In this document: positions 35,539-44,647 of the stretch, piece after piece
Layout of the letters: the number at the start of each line of letters is the position of its first letter
Numbering within the stretch: position 1 is the first letter of the stretch
Assembly: GCF_900323885.1 (NCBI RefSeq)
Contig: NZ_OOHJ01000011.1
Location: forward strand, 124,001 to 188,000
DNA: 64,000 nt
Source: [Actinomadura] parvosata subsp. kistnae
GTDB taxonomy: Bacteria; Actinomycetota; Actinomycetes; Streptosporangiales; Streptosporangiaceae
Direction of reading: 5' to 3'
The notes under the pieces: model-generated
Told to the model about the DNA's origin: nothing
The model's database searches: none
The model's input: the letters and a program-made list of their open reading frames with translations, nothing else
Position numbers and translations under genes: made by a program

Positions 35539-36273
35539 TCAGCTGTGGTCGGAGGAACCGCTCAGGTCCGTCTCCACGTAGAAGCGCTCGCTCCCGGGCG
35601 GGACGATCTCCTCCAGCAGCTCGGCGATCTCGCCGCGGCGGGTCCAGGTCTCGCGGGTCCAGCGGAAGACGGGGGTGCCCGCGGGCAGCCCGAACAGCTC
35701 CGCCTCGGCCGCGCCGAGCGCGTACGGCTCCACGTAGAGCCGGGCGCGGACCAGCTCGACCCCGCGGTCGCGCAGGTAGGCGTGGCTGGTCAGGGGCGCT
35801 AAATCCTGGTCGAGCAGGTCGGGGGCCAGCCGGAAGGGCAGCACGTGCAGCTCGGTGTTGGTCACCTTGCCGTCCGCGCCGAGCTTGTGGCGCTCCATCT
35901 GGACGACCGCCTCCTCGTCGGGCACGCCCGGCAGCCGCAGGCGCGCCGCCCGCGCGGGCAGCACCTGCGCCGAGACGACCCGGTGGTCGCCGTGCGTCTC
36001 CGGCCCCTGGATGAGCAGGCCGGTGAAGCGCAGCAGGTTGTGCTGTCCGACCGCCTGGGCCACGAAGCTGCCGCGCCTGCGGAAGCGGACGATGAGCCCG
36101 GCGTCGGCGAGGTCGCGCAGGGCCCGCTGCACGGTGATGCGCGAGACCTCGAACTCCTGGCAGAGCTCGACCTCGGTGGGGATCCGGGTTCCGGGGCCCC
36201 ATTGGCCGCTGCGGATACGTGCCTCCAGCGCCCTGCGGATCTGCACATGAAGCAAGAGGTCACGTTCTGACAT
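35539..36273 (-). CDS. GntR/HutC-family regulator of the importer operon
   Basis: A 244-aa HutC-type regulator: winged helix (VQIRRALEARIRSGQWGPGTRIPTEVELCQEFEVSRITVQRALRDLADAGLIVRFRRRGSFVA) plus a UTRA effector domain (about 95-235). Start ATG 36273 (MSERDLLLHVQ) is preferred because it gives the usual N-terminal length; ATG 36303 would add ten residues. An 8-bp inverted repeat overlaps both ATGs. As the first gene on the strand it probably controls the two binding proteins, the PotABC-like importer and the FAD oxidase. Confidence 0.9.
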   Translation of the reverse strand: MSERDLLLHVQIRRALEARIRSGQWGPGTRIPTEVELCQEFEVSRITVQRALRDLADAGLIVRFRRRGSFVAQAVGQHNLLRFTGLLIQGPETHGDHRVVSAQVLPARAARLRLPGVPDEEAVVQMERHKLGADGKVTNTELHVLPFRLAPDLLDQDLAPLTSHAYLRDRGVELVRARLYVEPYALGAAEAELFGLPAGTPVFRWTRETWTRRGEIAELLEEIVPPGSERFYVETDLSGSSDHS

Positions 36274-36306
36274 GACAAAATACTCGTGCTGGTGATTAGT
36301 CATGTC
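36269..36306. promoter_or_regulatory. Inverted repeat at the GntR gene start
   Basis: GACATGAC (36269-36276) and GTCATGTC (36299-36306) are exact inverted copies in an AT-rich stretch around the regulator start, consistent with autoregulation. Confidence 0.55.
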
Positions 36307-36365
36307 AATAGGGGATTAGACATAACTTATCGGCGTTTGCCGTGGTGAACGGCTTCCCGACCGGC

Positions 36366-37142
36366 TCAGCGGACCGCCGCGGTCTCCCGTACCCACGGCA
36401 GCAGCAGCCGCTCGGCCAGCACCAGCGCGTAGAACAACGCGATGCTCAGCACCCCCAGCAGCCCGATCGCCGCGAACGCCAGCGCCGTGTCCGAGCTCCC
36501 GCCCGCCTGCACGATCACGAACCCCAGCCCCGCGTCCCCCGCGCTGAACTCCCCGATCACCGCCCCCACCGACGCCAGCGGCATCGCCACCTTCAACCCC
36601 ACGAACATCTGCGGCAACGCCGCCGGGAACCGGATCTTCACGAACGTCCGCCACCGCGGCGTGTCCAGCGACCTGGCCAGCTCCACCAGCTCAGGCGGCG
36701 TCGAGGCCAGCCCGCCCCACACCGACAACACCACCGGGAAGAAGCACACCAGCAGCGCCATCACCACCTTCGGCTGCTGCCCGAACCCCATCCACACCAC
36801 CAGCAGCGGCGCCAGCGCCACCTTCGGCACCGCGTTGAAGGCCACCAGCAGCGGCGAGAACATCAGCTCCGCCACCCGGAACGCCGCGATCCCCATCCCG
36901 ATCACCAGCCCGCAGCCCACCGACAGCACGAACCCCAGCACCGTCTCACCCAGCGTGATCAGCGCCTGCTCCAGCAGGTAACCCGGCAGCCGCAGGAACG
37001 CCGCCACCACCCCGCCGGGCGAGGGCAGCACGATCTCCGGGATCGCGAACGCCGACACCACCAGCGCCCACGCGCCGACCGCGACGGCCAGGCCCAGCGC
37101 GGACCAGCCCGCCGCGGCCGCCGCGCCCCTGCCCCGATCCAT
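36366..37142 (-). CDS. ABC importer permease, SsuC/TauC type
   Basis: A 258-aa permease with about six membrane segments and the conserved loop ELARSLDTPRWRTFVKIRFPAALPQMFVGLKVAMP of nitrate/sulfonate/taurine-type importers. It starts six bases after the binding-protein stop, so the two are cotranscribed. The divergent ATPase gene at 38257 completes the system. Confidence 0.92.
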   Translation of the reverse strand: MDRGRGAAAAAGWSALGLAVAVGAWALVVSAFAIPEIVLPSPGGVVAAFLRLPGYLLEQALITLGETVLGFVLSVGCGLVIGMGIAAFRVAELMFSPLLVAFNAVPKVALAPLLVVWMGFGQQPKVVMALLVCFFPVVLSVWGGLASTPPELVELARSLDTPRWRTFVKIRFPAALPQMFVGLKVAMPLASVGAVIGEFSAGDAGLGFVIVQAGGSSDTALAFAAIGLLGVLSIALFYALVLAERLLLPWVRETAAVR

Positions 37143-37148
37143 CCCGCC

Positions 37149-38168
37149 TCAGCCCTTGGGCAGCAGGTCGAACGAGACCACCGACTCCGGCGTCAGCCCC
37201 TTCTCCAGCGCCCCCGCCGTGCGCAGCACCGCGATCGCGCGCTCCACGCGCTGCCTGCTCATCGTCCCGATCGGCGCCCCGCCGGCCGGGCGCACGTACG
37301 GCGCCATCAGGGCCAGCTCGGCGGCGGCCACCTCCGCGTTCTGCGCGGGCTGCTTGCCCGCCAGGATCCGCGCCGCCTCCTGCGGATGCTCCACCGCGTA
37401 CGCCAGGCCCTTCAGCAGCGCGCCCGTGAACCGCCTGACCAGGTCCGGCCTGCCGCTCGCGACCTCCTTGGACGTCGTCACGGCCGAGCCGTACAGATCG
37501 GTCACCACGTCCCCGAACGGCAGGACCGTCACCTCCTTGCCCTTGGCGGCGTTGCGCACGGTGGGCCGGCCGACCACGTACTGGCCGATCGCGTCCACCT
37601 GCCCGGAGGCCAGGTTCGCGGCGAGCTGGGCGGGCTCCAGGCTGACCCACTTCACCTTCGACGCGTCCACCCCGGCCAGCCGGGCGTAACCGGGGAACAT
37701 CATGCGGATCACCGACGACGCCGCGTCCCCGACCGTCTTGCCCTCCAGGTCCTTCGGCCGGCTGATCCCGCTGCCCTCCAGCGTCATCAGCGCCGCCAGC
37801 GTGCGCTGGTGCAGGGCCGCCACCGTGACCGCGCCCTCCGCCTTGCCCGCGGCGGCGCTGATCAGCGTGGCGGTGAAGTCGACGGCGGCGAACTGCGCCC
37901 GCCCGCCGAGCACCGCCGCCAGGTTCTCGCCGCTGCCCTTGCCGGGCTGCACGGCGACCTCGATCCCGGCCTCCTTGAAGAAGCCCTTCTCCTGCGCCAC
38001 GTAGACGTACGCCTCGCGGCCGAACGCGCCGAACCCGGTCACCCACGTGACCCGATCGGCGGCCGGCCGGCTCTGCGACGGCTCCCGCTGCCCCGAGCCG
38101 CAGGCGGCGGGCAGGGAGAACGTCGCGACCAGAACGGTGACCGTGATGACGCGCGGCAGTCGCCTCAT
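37149..38168 (-). CDS. ABC substrate-binding lipoprotein, NMT1/SsuA-like
   Basis: A 339-aa lipoprotein (LPAAC lipobox) of the NMT1/THI5-like family: GAFGREAYVYVAQEKGFFKEAGIEVAVQPGKGSGENLAAVLGGRAQFAAVDFT. Family members bind thiamine precursors, sulfonates or nitrate; the ligand here is unknown. It is cotranscribed with the permease and divergent from the ATPase gene across 88 bases. Confidence 0.92.
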   Translation of the reverse strand: MRRLPRVITVTVLVATFSLPAACGSGQREPSQSRPAADRVTWVTGFGAFGREAYVYVAQEKGFFKEAGIEVAVQPGKGSGENLAAVLGGRAQFAAVDFTATLISAAAGKAEGAVTVAALHQRTLAALMTLEGSGISRPKDLEGKTVGDAASSVIRMMFPGYARLAGVDASKVKWVSLEPAQLAANLASGQVDAIGQYVVGRPTVRNAAKGKEVTVLPFGDVVTDLYGSAVTTSKEVASGRPDLVRRFTGALLKGLAYAVEHPQEAARILAGKQPAQNAEVAAAELALMAPYVRPAGGAPIGTMSRQRVERAIAVLRTAGALEKGLTPESVVSFDLLPKG

Positions 38169-38256
38169 GACCCAGATCCTGACGGACGCCGCCCAGCGGT
38201 CAAGGGTCCCCTCGGAGCGGCGGCCCGGCATACCATCGGGATCAGGAGGTCCTCAG

Positions 38257-39048
38257 GTGATCCTGCTGCGCGAGGTGTCCCAGGTGTTCGGCGGGCGCCG
38301 CGGCGCCGTGGAAGCGCTGCGCGGCCTCGACCTCCACGTGGCCGACGGCGAGTTCATCGCCGTCGTGGGCCGCTCCGGCTGCGGCAAGTCCACGCTCCTG
38401 CGCCTCATCGCCGGCCTGCTCACCGCCACCTCAGGAGAGGTACGCGTCGGCGGCGAGCCCGTCGTCAAGCCCCGCCGCGACGTCGCCATCATGTTCCAGC
38501 GACCGGCCCTGCTGCCCTGGCGCAGCGTCCTCGACAACGTCCTGCTGCCCGTCGAGATCTTCGGCTGGCCCCGCCAGGAGCACCGCGCCCACGCCCACCG
38601 CCTGCTGGAGATGGTCGGGCTGGAGTCCTTCCACCGGCGGCTGCCGCACGAGCTGTCCGGCGGCATGCAGCAGCGGGTCGCCCTGTGCCGGGCGCTCATC
38701 CAGCGGCCCCGCGTGCTGCTCATGGACGAGCCGTTCTCCGCCCTCGACGCGCTCACCCGCGAGGAGCTGTCCGTCGAGCTGCAGCAGATCCACATGGAGC
38801 ACGCCGCCACGGTCGTCCTCGTCACCCACTCGATCGAGGAGGCCGTGCTGCTCGCCGACCGCGTCGTCGTGCTCACCCCGCGCCCCGGCCGCATCCTCAC
38901 CGTCGTGAACGTGGACGTGCCCCGGCCGCGCACGCTCGGCCGGCACGCCTGGGCCGCCGACCTGGCCCGCTGCTCGGCCGAGCTGCACGACGTCCTCGGC
39001 GCCCGCCGCGCCGTTCCCGGGCGGCAGGACGCCACCTCAGCCGAGTGA
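38257..39048 (+). CDS. ABC importer ATPase, SsuB/TauB type
   Basis: A 263-aa ATPase. GTG 38257 has AGGAGG seven bases upstream. Walker A GRSGCGKSTLL, Q-loop FQRPALLPW, signature HELSGGMQQRVALC, Walker B VLLMDEPFSALDA and switch VTHSIEEA are all present. It serves the divergent NMT1-like binding protein and SsuC-like permease. Its 3' end overlaps the convergent nucleotidyltransferase by 12 bases. Confidence 0.93.
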   Translation: MILLREVSQVFGGRRGAVEALRGLDLHVADGEFIAVVGRSGCGKSTLLRLIAGLLTATSGEVRVGGEPVVKPRRDVAIMFQRPALLPWRSVLDNVLLPVEIFGWPRQEHRAHAHRLLEMVGLESFHRRLPHELSGGMQQRVALCRALIQRPRVLLMDEPFSALDALTREELSVELQQIHMEHAATVVLVTHSIEEAVLLADRVVVLTPRPGRILTVVNVDVPRPRTLGRHAWAADLARCSAELHDVLGARRAVPGRQDATSAE

Positions 39049-39642
39049 CTCCAGCTCGGCCGCCCGCCGCAGATCCTTGGGGCGGCCCAGCGCCCGGCGC
39101 ATCCGGATCAGGTCCTCCCTGCGGGCGTAGTGCACCTCCAGTCCGCCCGGACCCGTCACGGTGAGCGCGCGGCCGACGAACTCCCCCACGTGCAGGCCGC
39201 CCCACGGGAGCGCCGGGGTGCAGCAGTCGCCGCCCGCCCCGGGCGCCGTGAACTCCACCTTCGGGCGCAGGAACGACTCCGGCTCCACCGGGACCGGCTC
39301 GCCCGACTCCCCGACCAGCCGCGCACCGGCCGCCGCGAACGCCGCCGCCAGAGCCGGGGCGTGCGCCGGCCGGCCGTCCCACAGCAGGTCCAGATCGCCG
39401 GTCAGCTCGGCCGAGCCATGCATGATGCCCGCCACCTGCCCGATCACCACCGCCCGCACGCCGTGCCGGTGCAGCGCTTCGAGCAGCGGGAACGGGTCGA
39501 AGCCGAGAGCCCCGTCGGTGCCGATCGTGCCGACGTCGTCATCGGCGTCCTGATGGGCCAGGCCGGTGCCCGCCCGGCTCGCGGCCAGCTCACGGGTGCG
39601 CCGGGCGGCGGCGCGAAGTCGTTCCAGCGGATCGTCGATCAT
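39037..39642 (-). CDS. Nucleotidyltransferase-fold protein
   Basis: A 201-aa protein starting at ATG 39642. LLEALHRHGVRAVVIGQVAGIMHGSAELTGDLDLLWDGRP fits a small nucleotidyltransferase domain, with GDLDLLWD supplying the paired aspartates and a later acidic FRPKVEFT. The family includes antitoxin-like and AbiEii-like enzymes. It is divergent from the PcfJ-like gene across 102 bases, so the two may be functionally linked, which is inference. Confidence 0.75.
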   Translation of the reverse strand: MIDDPLERLRAAARRTRELAASRAGTGLAHQDADDDVGTIGTDGALGFDPFPLLEALHRHGVRAVVIGQVAGIMHGSAELTGDLDLLWDGRPAHAPALAAAFAAAGARLVGESGEPVPVEPESFLRPKVEFTAPGAGGDCCTPALPWGGLHVGEFVGRALTVTGPGGLEVHYARREDLIRMRRALGRPKDLRRAAELESLG

Positions 39643-39744
39643 CCGCCCATGCAACACCCTTCCGCGCCCCTCCGCACCTCGCCCGGTTCGGAATTCCGGT
39701 TGCCGGGCGGTCCCTGTTGCCCGAATCATGTGCGTGTGGTGCGG

Positions 39745-42700
39745 ATGGCGTTCGGAGTGGTGACGGGGCGGGGTCAGCAGGTGTGGGACGCGGCCGGCCG
39801 TCCGGTGACCGACGCCCTCTCCGCGCAGGTGACCGGACCGCCCGTCGTGGTCGGCCCCGCCGGCGCCGACCCCGGCCCTGCCGTGGCCGCCCTCGACCAG
39901 CTCCTCCACGACAGGGATGCCGACGAAGGTCCTGGCCCGGACGACGCCGACCGGGTGGTCGCGGCGGGCGCCGGTGTCGCGCTCGCGCCCGGCTTCGTCT
40001 CCGCCCGCCTCCACGGCGCGCGCGGCGACCGGCGCGACGCCGTCCTGGCCGCCGTGCGCGTCCTCGGCCTCGACGGCCTGCACCGGCTCGGCGAGCGCGC
40101 GGGCGTCCTGGTGGCGCTGTTCGGCGCGGAGGCGACCAAACCGCTCGCCGCCGCCGCGAGCCGGGCCATCGCCGAACGCCGCTGGACGGCGCTCCAGCTC
40201 GCCTCCGCCGCCAGCGGCCTGCTCGGCGCCGAGCAGCTCGTCCGCCTCCTGACCGTGGACCTGCCCGCCATCGACCCCACCCCGGGGGCCGCCGCCTCCA
40301 CCATGGCCGCCCACCTCGAACAGGTCCTCGGCGCCCACTCCCGCGCCCGCCGCCTCGACCTCGTCCTCGACCTGTGGCAGCAGGTCGCCGCCCACCAGCG
40401 GCACCTCGAACGGCTGCGGCGGCGGCGCGCCACCCAGGGCAAGCAGAGCAGGGTGAGAGAGCTGACCACCCGCTACCGGACCCACGACGACGAGCTGCTC
40501 ATCGAGCAGATCCGGGCGGAGCTCGGCCACGAGCCGTCCCTGATCGAGGCCGCCCGCTGGCAGCCCTCCACCTGGCAGGCGGCCATGTGCATGCGCCGCA
40601 TGCTGGCCGACGCCCTGGCCGCCACCGCCCTGCTCCGCACCGCGATCAACGTCGGCGACCACGGCGTCGTCCAGGGCATGAACCGCTCCACCGCCGCCCT
40701 CACCGCCGCCGCCCGCCTCATGGATTCGGCGGAGCACGGCGCCGCCGCGCGCCGCGTCCCCGGCCTGACCGGGCTCCCCGCCCGCCCCGGCTGCCACGCC
40801 CGCGACCTCGCCGCCCAGCTCGGCAACCCTTCCGAGCCGTACGTCCGGCAGCGCCTGGCCAGAGCGGCCGAGTACGCCGAGATCGTCATGGACGTCCTCA
40901 CCGACCGTATCCTGGACTACCCCCACCTGCTCCGCGACTGGTCGGCGGAGAGCATGCGCGACTGGCGGACCGCCGTCGGCTACCCCGGCCGCCGCGACCC
41001 CGCCCGATGGGCCCAGCCGCCGGTCGCCGGCGGCCGCCCCACGCTCGCCGAACGCCTCGAATCCCGCCCCGGCGTGCCGCCCGCCGAGGAGGAGACGGCC
41101 GGCGACCTGCTCTGGTACGCCGAGCTCGGCGACGCCCTCGCCCAGCTCAAGGGCCACGACCAGGCCTACGTCGAATACGGCCCCGACTACCCCCACGTCA
41201 TCGGGGACCCCCACCCCGACTTCCATCCCGACCCCCACTCCGGCGACGGGCCGCGGCTGGAGCCCTCCCTCGCGTCCATCCCCTCGGCCCTGGCGGGAGC
41301 GGCGCAGCTCGTCTCCCTCGGCGCGCGGCCACCCCGCCACTGCCGCACCTGGCCGGACCTCACCGCCCGGCTGCTCGCCGACCTCGCCGTCACCCAGACG
41401 CTCGTCACCGCCTTCCAGCTCCCCGAGCCGCTGCCCGCCCTCGACGGCACCCTCCTGCCCGGCACCCGGGTACGCCTCGAATTCGCCCGCAACGCGCGCA
41501 TGCTCGCCGAATGGTCCACGTACATGGGCAACTGCATCGCCACCAGCCCCTACGTCGAAGCGGCGCAACAGGGCCGATCCGCCCTCGCCGCGCTCCGTGA
41601 CGAGAGCGGGCGGATCGTCGCCAACGTCGAGCTCGAACAGCACGCCCGCGGCTGGCGCGTCTCCGAGCTGCGCGCCCGCTTCAACGGCGACCCCGAGGCC
41701 GACCTGTACCAGCGGGTCCTCGACTGGGCCGCCACCCTGCCCGCCGCCTTCTCCGACGAACCGCCCGGCCCGCCCGTCCCCGACCGCCTGCCCGACCCGC
41801 GCCCGGCCGCCCGGCGCCGCGCCGGCCGCACCTTCCAGGAGGTCAGCGGGCCGCTGTCCCGGCTGGCCGCCGACGCCATGACGCGCGAGGAGATGGTGAA
41901 CGCCCTGCGCGTCCTGCGTACCCTGCACCACCGCGACCCGGCACCGCTTCCCACCGGCGGCACCGACGCCCGCGTTCATATCGGCGCCGACGCCCGTCCC
42001 GGAGCCCGCGTTCATGCCGACGCCCGTTCCAGGACTCGCATCCACGCTGTGGACCGTGTAGGTGGTGACGCGGACGGAACGGGCTCGGTCGGCGAGGCGG
42101 ACGTGCGAGGCGACGCAGGTGCCGCTCCGGACGTCCTGACCGCGCTGCGCCGCCTCTCCTCCGACCGCGTCGAGCGCCTCTGCCGGGACGAGCTGCCGTC
42201 GGTGGGCCTGGCCGAGCTGTGGCGGGCCACCGGAGTGCGCCCCCTCGAACAGGCACTCACCGCACTCCCCCACCCCACCCCCGCCGGCACCGGCGGCCGC
42301 TCGCCCCTCACCCTGCTTCTGCTCGACGCCCCCTTACCCGGCTCGCTCAGGAAGCTCGCCCGCCACGAGGCCGTCGCGCCGGCCCGCTCGATGGAGCTGA
42401 TCGCCCGCAGGATCCGCGCCGCCATCGGCCGCCTGGCGCGCGCCGCCGACCCCGTGCTCGCCCACCAGGTGGTCCGCCGCGCCGACACGGCGGTGCTGTG
42501 TGCGCTGGTGGTCGCGGTCACGTCCTGGACGCCGCATCCCGGCCTGCCGACCGTCGCCGTGTCCGAGCCGGGCGAGATGAGTGTCCCCGGCTTCCCCCGT
42601 ACGGACCTGGAGGACCCGGCGGGGCCGTGGCAGCGCGCGCTGCCGGGGGCGGTGGAGCTGGGCGCGGACCTGGACGCGTTCTGGGCGCGCGTCGCCGCCG

Positions 42701-42774
42701 AGGGGCTGCGGGTGCCGGCGGCGTGGCTGGGGCACGGCGGCTGGAGCCCCCTGTGGCAGCGCGCCGCCCGCTGA
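39745..42774 (+). CDS. Large PcfJ-like protein
   Basis: A 1,009-aa cytosolic protein starting at ATG 39745 (GTG 39739 possible). Most of it is helical and unassigned. Residues about 580-675 carry the PcfJ-like signature: LEFARNARMLAEWSTYMGNCIATSPYVEAAQQG, then ALRDESGRIVANVELEQHARGWRVSELRARFNGDPEADL. PcfJ-type proteins are known from conjugative and phage-like elements of Firmicutes; large actinobacterial versions have no assigned role. A low-complexity segment at about 740-790 includes a 36-bp repeat (41969 and 42005). No mobile-element hallmarks are near. Confidence 0.8.
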   Translation: MAFGVVTGRGQQVWDAAGRPVTDALSAQVTGPPVVVGPAGADPGPAVAALDQLLHDRDADEGPGPDDADRVVAAGAGVALAPGFVSARLHGARGDRRDAVLAAVRVLGLDGLHRLGERAGVLVALFGAEATKPLAAAASRAIAERRWTALQLASAASGLLGAEQLVRLLTVDLPAIDPTPGAAASTMAAHLEQVLGAHSRARRLDLVLDLWQQVAAHQRHLERLRRRRATQGKQSRVRELTTRYRTHDDELLIEQIRAELGHEPSLIEAARWQPSTWQAAMCMRRMLADALAATALLRTAINVGDHGVVQGMNRSTAALTAAARLMDSAEHGAAARRVPGLTGLPARPGCHARDLAAQLGNPSEPYVRQRLARAAEYAEIVMDVLTDRILDYPHLLRDWSAESMRDWRTAVGYPGRRDPARWAQPPVAGGRPTLAERLESRPGVPPAEEETAGDLLWYAELGDALAQLKGHDQAYVEYGPDYPHVIGDPHPDFHPDPHSGDGPRLEPSLASIPSALAGAAQLVSLGARPPRHCRTWPDLTARLLADLAVTQTLVTAFQLPEPLPALDGTLLPGTRVRLEFARNARMLAEWSTYMGNCIATSPYVEAAQQGRSALAALRDESGRIVANVELEQHARGWRVSELRARFNGDPEADLYQRVLDWAATLPAAFSDEPPGPPVPDRLPDPRPAARRRAGRTFQEVSGPLSRLAADAMTREEMVNALRVLRTLHHRDPAPLPTGGTDARVHIGADARPGARVHADARSRTRIHAVDRVGGDADGTGSVGEADVRGDAGAAPDVLTALRRLSSDRVERLCRDELPSVGLAELWRATGVRPLEQALTALPHPTPAGTGGRSPLTLLLLDAPLPGSLRKLARHEAVAPARSMELIARRIRAAIGRLARAADPVLAHQVVRRADTAVLCALVVAVTSWTPHPGLPTVAVSEPGEMSVPGFPRTDLEDPAGPWQRALPGAVELGADLDAFWARVAAEGLRVPAAWLGHGGWSPLWQRAAR

Positions 42775-42846
42775 GAGCTCCCTGCCCGGCGCCTTTACAC
42801 TGTAGATCCGTATTTGCGCATCACCACGGCAGCCTCCTACGGGGTC

Positions 42847-43302
42847 TCACTCCTCCCCCGACGGGTGGGCGAGGATCAGGACGAGCGCGTCCAGCAGGCG
42901 CTGCCAGTCGCCTTCGCCGAGGTCGTCGCGGCGCAGCGAGGCCGCCACGGCCGCGAGTGCGCCCGCCAGCCTCGCGCGTACCGCCGCGTCGTCCTCACCC
43001 AGCACCTGCGCCAGCCGCCCCGCCGCGCGCCGGAAGCGGCGGCCGCGCGTGAACGCCACCAGCGACGCCGGCGGCGCGGGCGTGTCCGGCTCGGCGTCCG
43101 GGCCGGCCAGGGTGATCACGAGCCGGGTGCCGAGCGCTTCGGCGAGCCGGTCGAGGGCGGAGACGGTGGGGTTGCCCCGCCCGTTCTCGAGGTTGGCGAC
43201 ATACGGCACGGAGAGGGCGGCGTCGGCGGCCACCGAGGCCACGGTGCGGCCGAGCGCCGCGCGGCGGGCCCGCAGCCGCCGCCCCAGTTCCACAGCATCC
43301 AC
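42847..43302 (-). CDS. XRE-family transcriptional regulator
   Basis: A 151-aa protein with an N-terminal Cro/CI-type helix-turn-helix (LGRRLRARRAALGRTVASVAADAALSVPYVANLENGRGNPTVSALDRLAEAL) and a helical C-terminal domain. It starts at GTG 43302, only two bases from the first of two palindromes. It is divergent from the MFS exporter and almost certainly controls both genes. The close placement of operator and start suggests a short or absent 5' leader. Confidence 0.88.
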   Translation of the reverse strand: MDAVELGRRLRARRAALGRTVASVAADAALSVPYVANLENGRGNPTVSALDRLAEALGTRLVITLAGPDAEPDTPAPPASLVAFTRGRRFRRAAGRLAQVLGEDDAAVRARLAGALAAVAASLRRDDLGEGDWQRLLDALVLILAHPSGEE

Positions 43303-43304
43303 CC

Positions 43305-43350
43305 TTCTATCTTGACAGAATAATCTGCGGCCTGTTCTCTCTTGAGAGAA
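43305..43350. promoter_or_regulatory. Twin 16-bp palindromes between XRE and MFS genes
   Basis: TTCTATCTTGACAGAA (43305-43320) and TTCTCTCTTGAGAGAA (43335-43350) are related palindromes 30 bp apart, each followed by TAAT. They sit in the short divergent promoter region and are strong operator candidates for the XRE protein. Confidence 0.85.
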
Positions 43351-43378
43351 TAATTCCTCTGCGAGAGGAGCGGCCGCG

Positions 43379-44647
43379 ATGCCACCCGCTCACGCCCTGC
43401 GCATCCGCGACTTCCGGCAGCTCTGGGCGGCGGGGGCGGCCGGAGGGCTGGGCGCCGGCATGCTCGTCGTCGCCATCCCCGCCCACGTCTACGCCGTCAC
43501 CGGCTCCGTCCTGGCCACCGGCGTCACGCTGGCCTTCGAGCACCTGCCGTCGCTGCTGCTCGGGCCCATCTCCGGCGTACTGGCCGACCGGTGGGACCGC
43601 CGCCGGCTGATGATCGCGACCAGCCTGGCGCACGCGGCGGCGATCTCCGTCGTCCTGCTCGCCAGGACGCCCGGGACGATCTGGCTCGTGTACGCGGCCG
43701 CCCTGGGGCAGGGGGCGACGTCGGTGTTCTTCCGTCCGGCCGTGCGGGCGCACCTCCCGGCCGTGGTCGGCACCGGCCCGGCCCTCACCAGCGCGAACAC
43801 CGTCAACGCCGTCACCACGGGCGTCGTCGGGCTGGCGGGGCCGCCGCTGGGCGGGCTGCTGTTCGCGGTGTCCGGCGTGGGGGCGGCCGTCGCCGCGGCG
43901 GCAACGGCCGCCCTGCTCGCGGCCGCCGCGATCGCCCGCACCTCATCACGCCCCAGCCCGGCGGGCGCTTCCGGCGTGACCGGCTCCGTACCGGCGGAGG
44001 CTTCCGGCGCGCCCGACTCCGTGCCGTCGGGCGCTGTGGCCGGGTCCGTGGCTGACGCCGTACGGGAAGGACTGTCGGCGGTGCGGCGGGCGCCGGCGAC
44101 GCGGGCGCTGCTGGCGTCCGACGGGATCTACCTGCTCGCCAACGCCGCCCTCACCGCCCTGCTCATCCCCTTCGGCGTGGCCACGCTCGGCGGGAGCGCC
44201 GAAGTGGGGTACCTGCTGTCGGCGCTGGGGCTCGGCTTCCTGCTGGGGGCACCGATCAGCCGCCGCCTGGTGGACCGCTGCGCGCCGAGACGGCTCATCG
44301 CGGCGGCGCAGGCGCTGGTCGGGGCCGCTTTCCTGGTGATGTTCAACAGCACCTCGCTGCCGGCCGCGCTGGCCGCCGCCGTGCTGCTCGGGCTGCCGGG
44401 GGTGACGGTGCTGGTCGCCGTGCAGACGTACGTGCAGCGGGCCACCCCAGGGCATCTCCTCGGCCGGGTCACCGCCGCGTTCCTCACCGTGGAGGCCGCC
44501 GTCACCATGACCGGCGCCTTCGCGGGGCCGGCGCTGAGCGAGCTGTCGGGGCTGCCGGTGGCGCTCAACGCGGCGTGCGCGGTGACGCTCCTGTCATCCC
44601 TGGTCACGCTGCTCCTGCTGCCACCGTCGCAGCGCCCGGTCAGGTGA
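43379..44647 (+). CDS. MFS exporter
   Basis: A 422-aa major facilitator with about twelve hydrophobic segments. GVLADRWDRRRLMIATSLAHA is the conserved loop 2-3 motif, and the overall pattern matches MefA/enterobactin-exporter-like MFS proteins. The central cytoplasmic loop contains a low-complexity duplication (SGVTGSVPAEASGAPDSVPSG). ATG 43379 follows GAGAGGAG. It is regulated by the divergent XRE gene; the substrate is unknown. The 3' end overlaps the convergent IclR gene by 8 bases. Confidence 0.9.
   Translation: MPPAHALRIRDFRQLWAAGAAGGLGAGMLVVAIPAHVYAVTGSVLATGVTLAFEHLPSLLLGPISGVLADRWDRRRLMIATSLAHAAAISVVLLARTPGTIWLVYAAALGQGATSVFFRPAVRAHLPAVVGTGPALTSANTVNAVTTGVVGLAGPPLGGLLFAVSGVGAAVAAAATAALLAAAAIARTSSRPSPAGASGVTGSVPAEASGAPDSVPSGAVAGSVADAVREGLSAVRRAPATRALLASDGIYLLANAALTALLIPFGVATLGGSAEVGYLLSALGLGFLLGAPISRRLVDRCAPRRLIAAAQALVGAAFLVMFNSTSLPAALAAAVLLGLPGVTVLVAVQTYVQRATPGHLLGRVTAAFLTVEAAVTMTGAFAGPALSELSGLPVALNAACAVTLLSSLVTLLLLPPSQRPVR

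Noticed and set aside
36301..36303. ATG 36303 as the start of the GntR gene.
   Set aside because: It would place the inverted repeat inside the coding region and add ten unusual residues; MSERDLLLHVQ fits the family N-terminus better, although a leaderless transcript from 36303 cannot be excluded.
39742..42774. Treating the PcfJ-like gene as evidence of an integrated conjugative element or prophage.
   Set aside because: No integrase, relaxase, structural phage genes, attachment-site repeats or tRNA gene were seen nearby.
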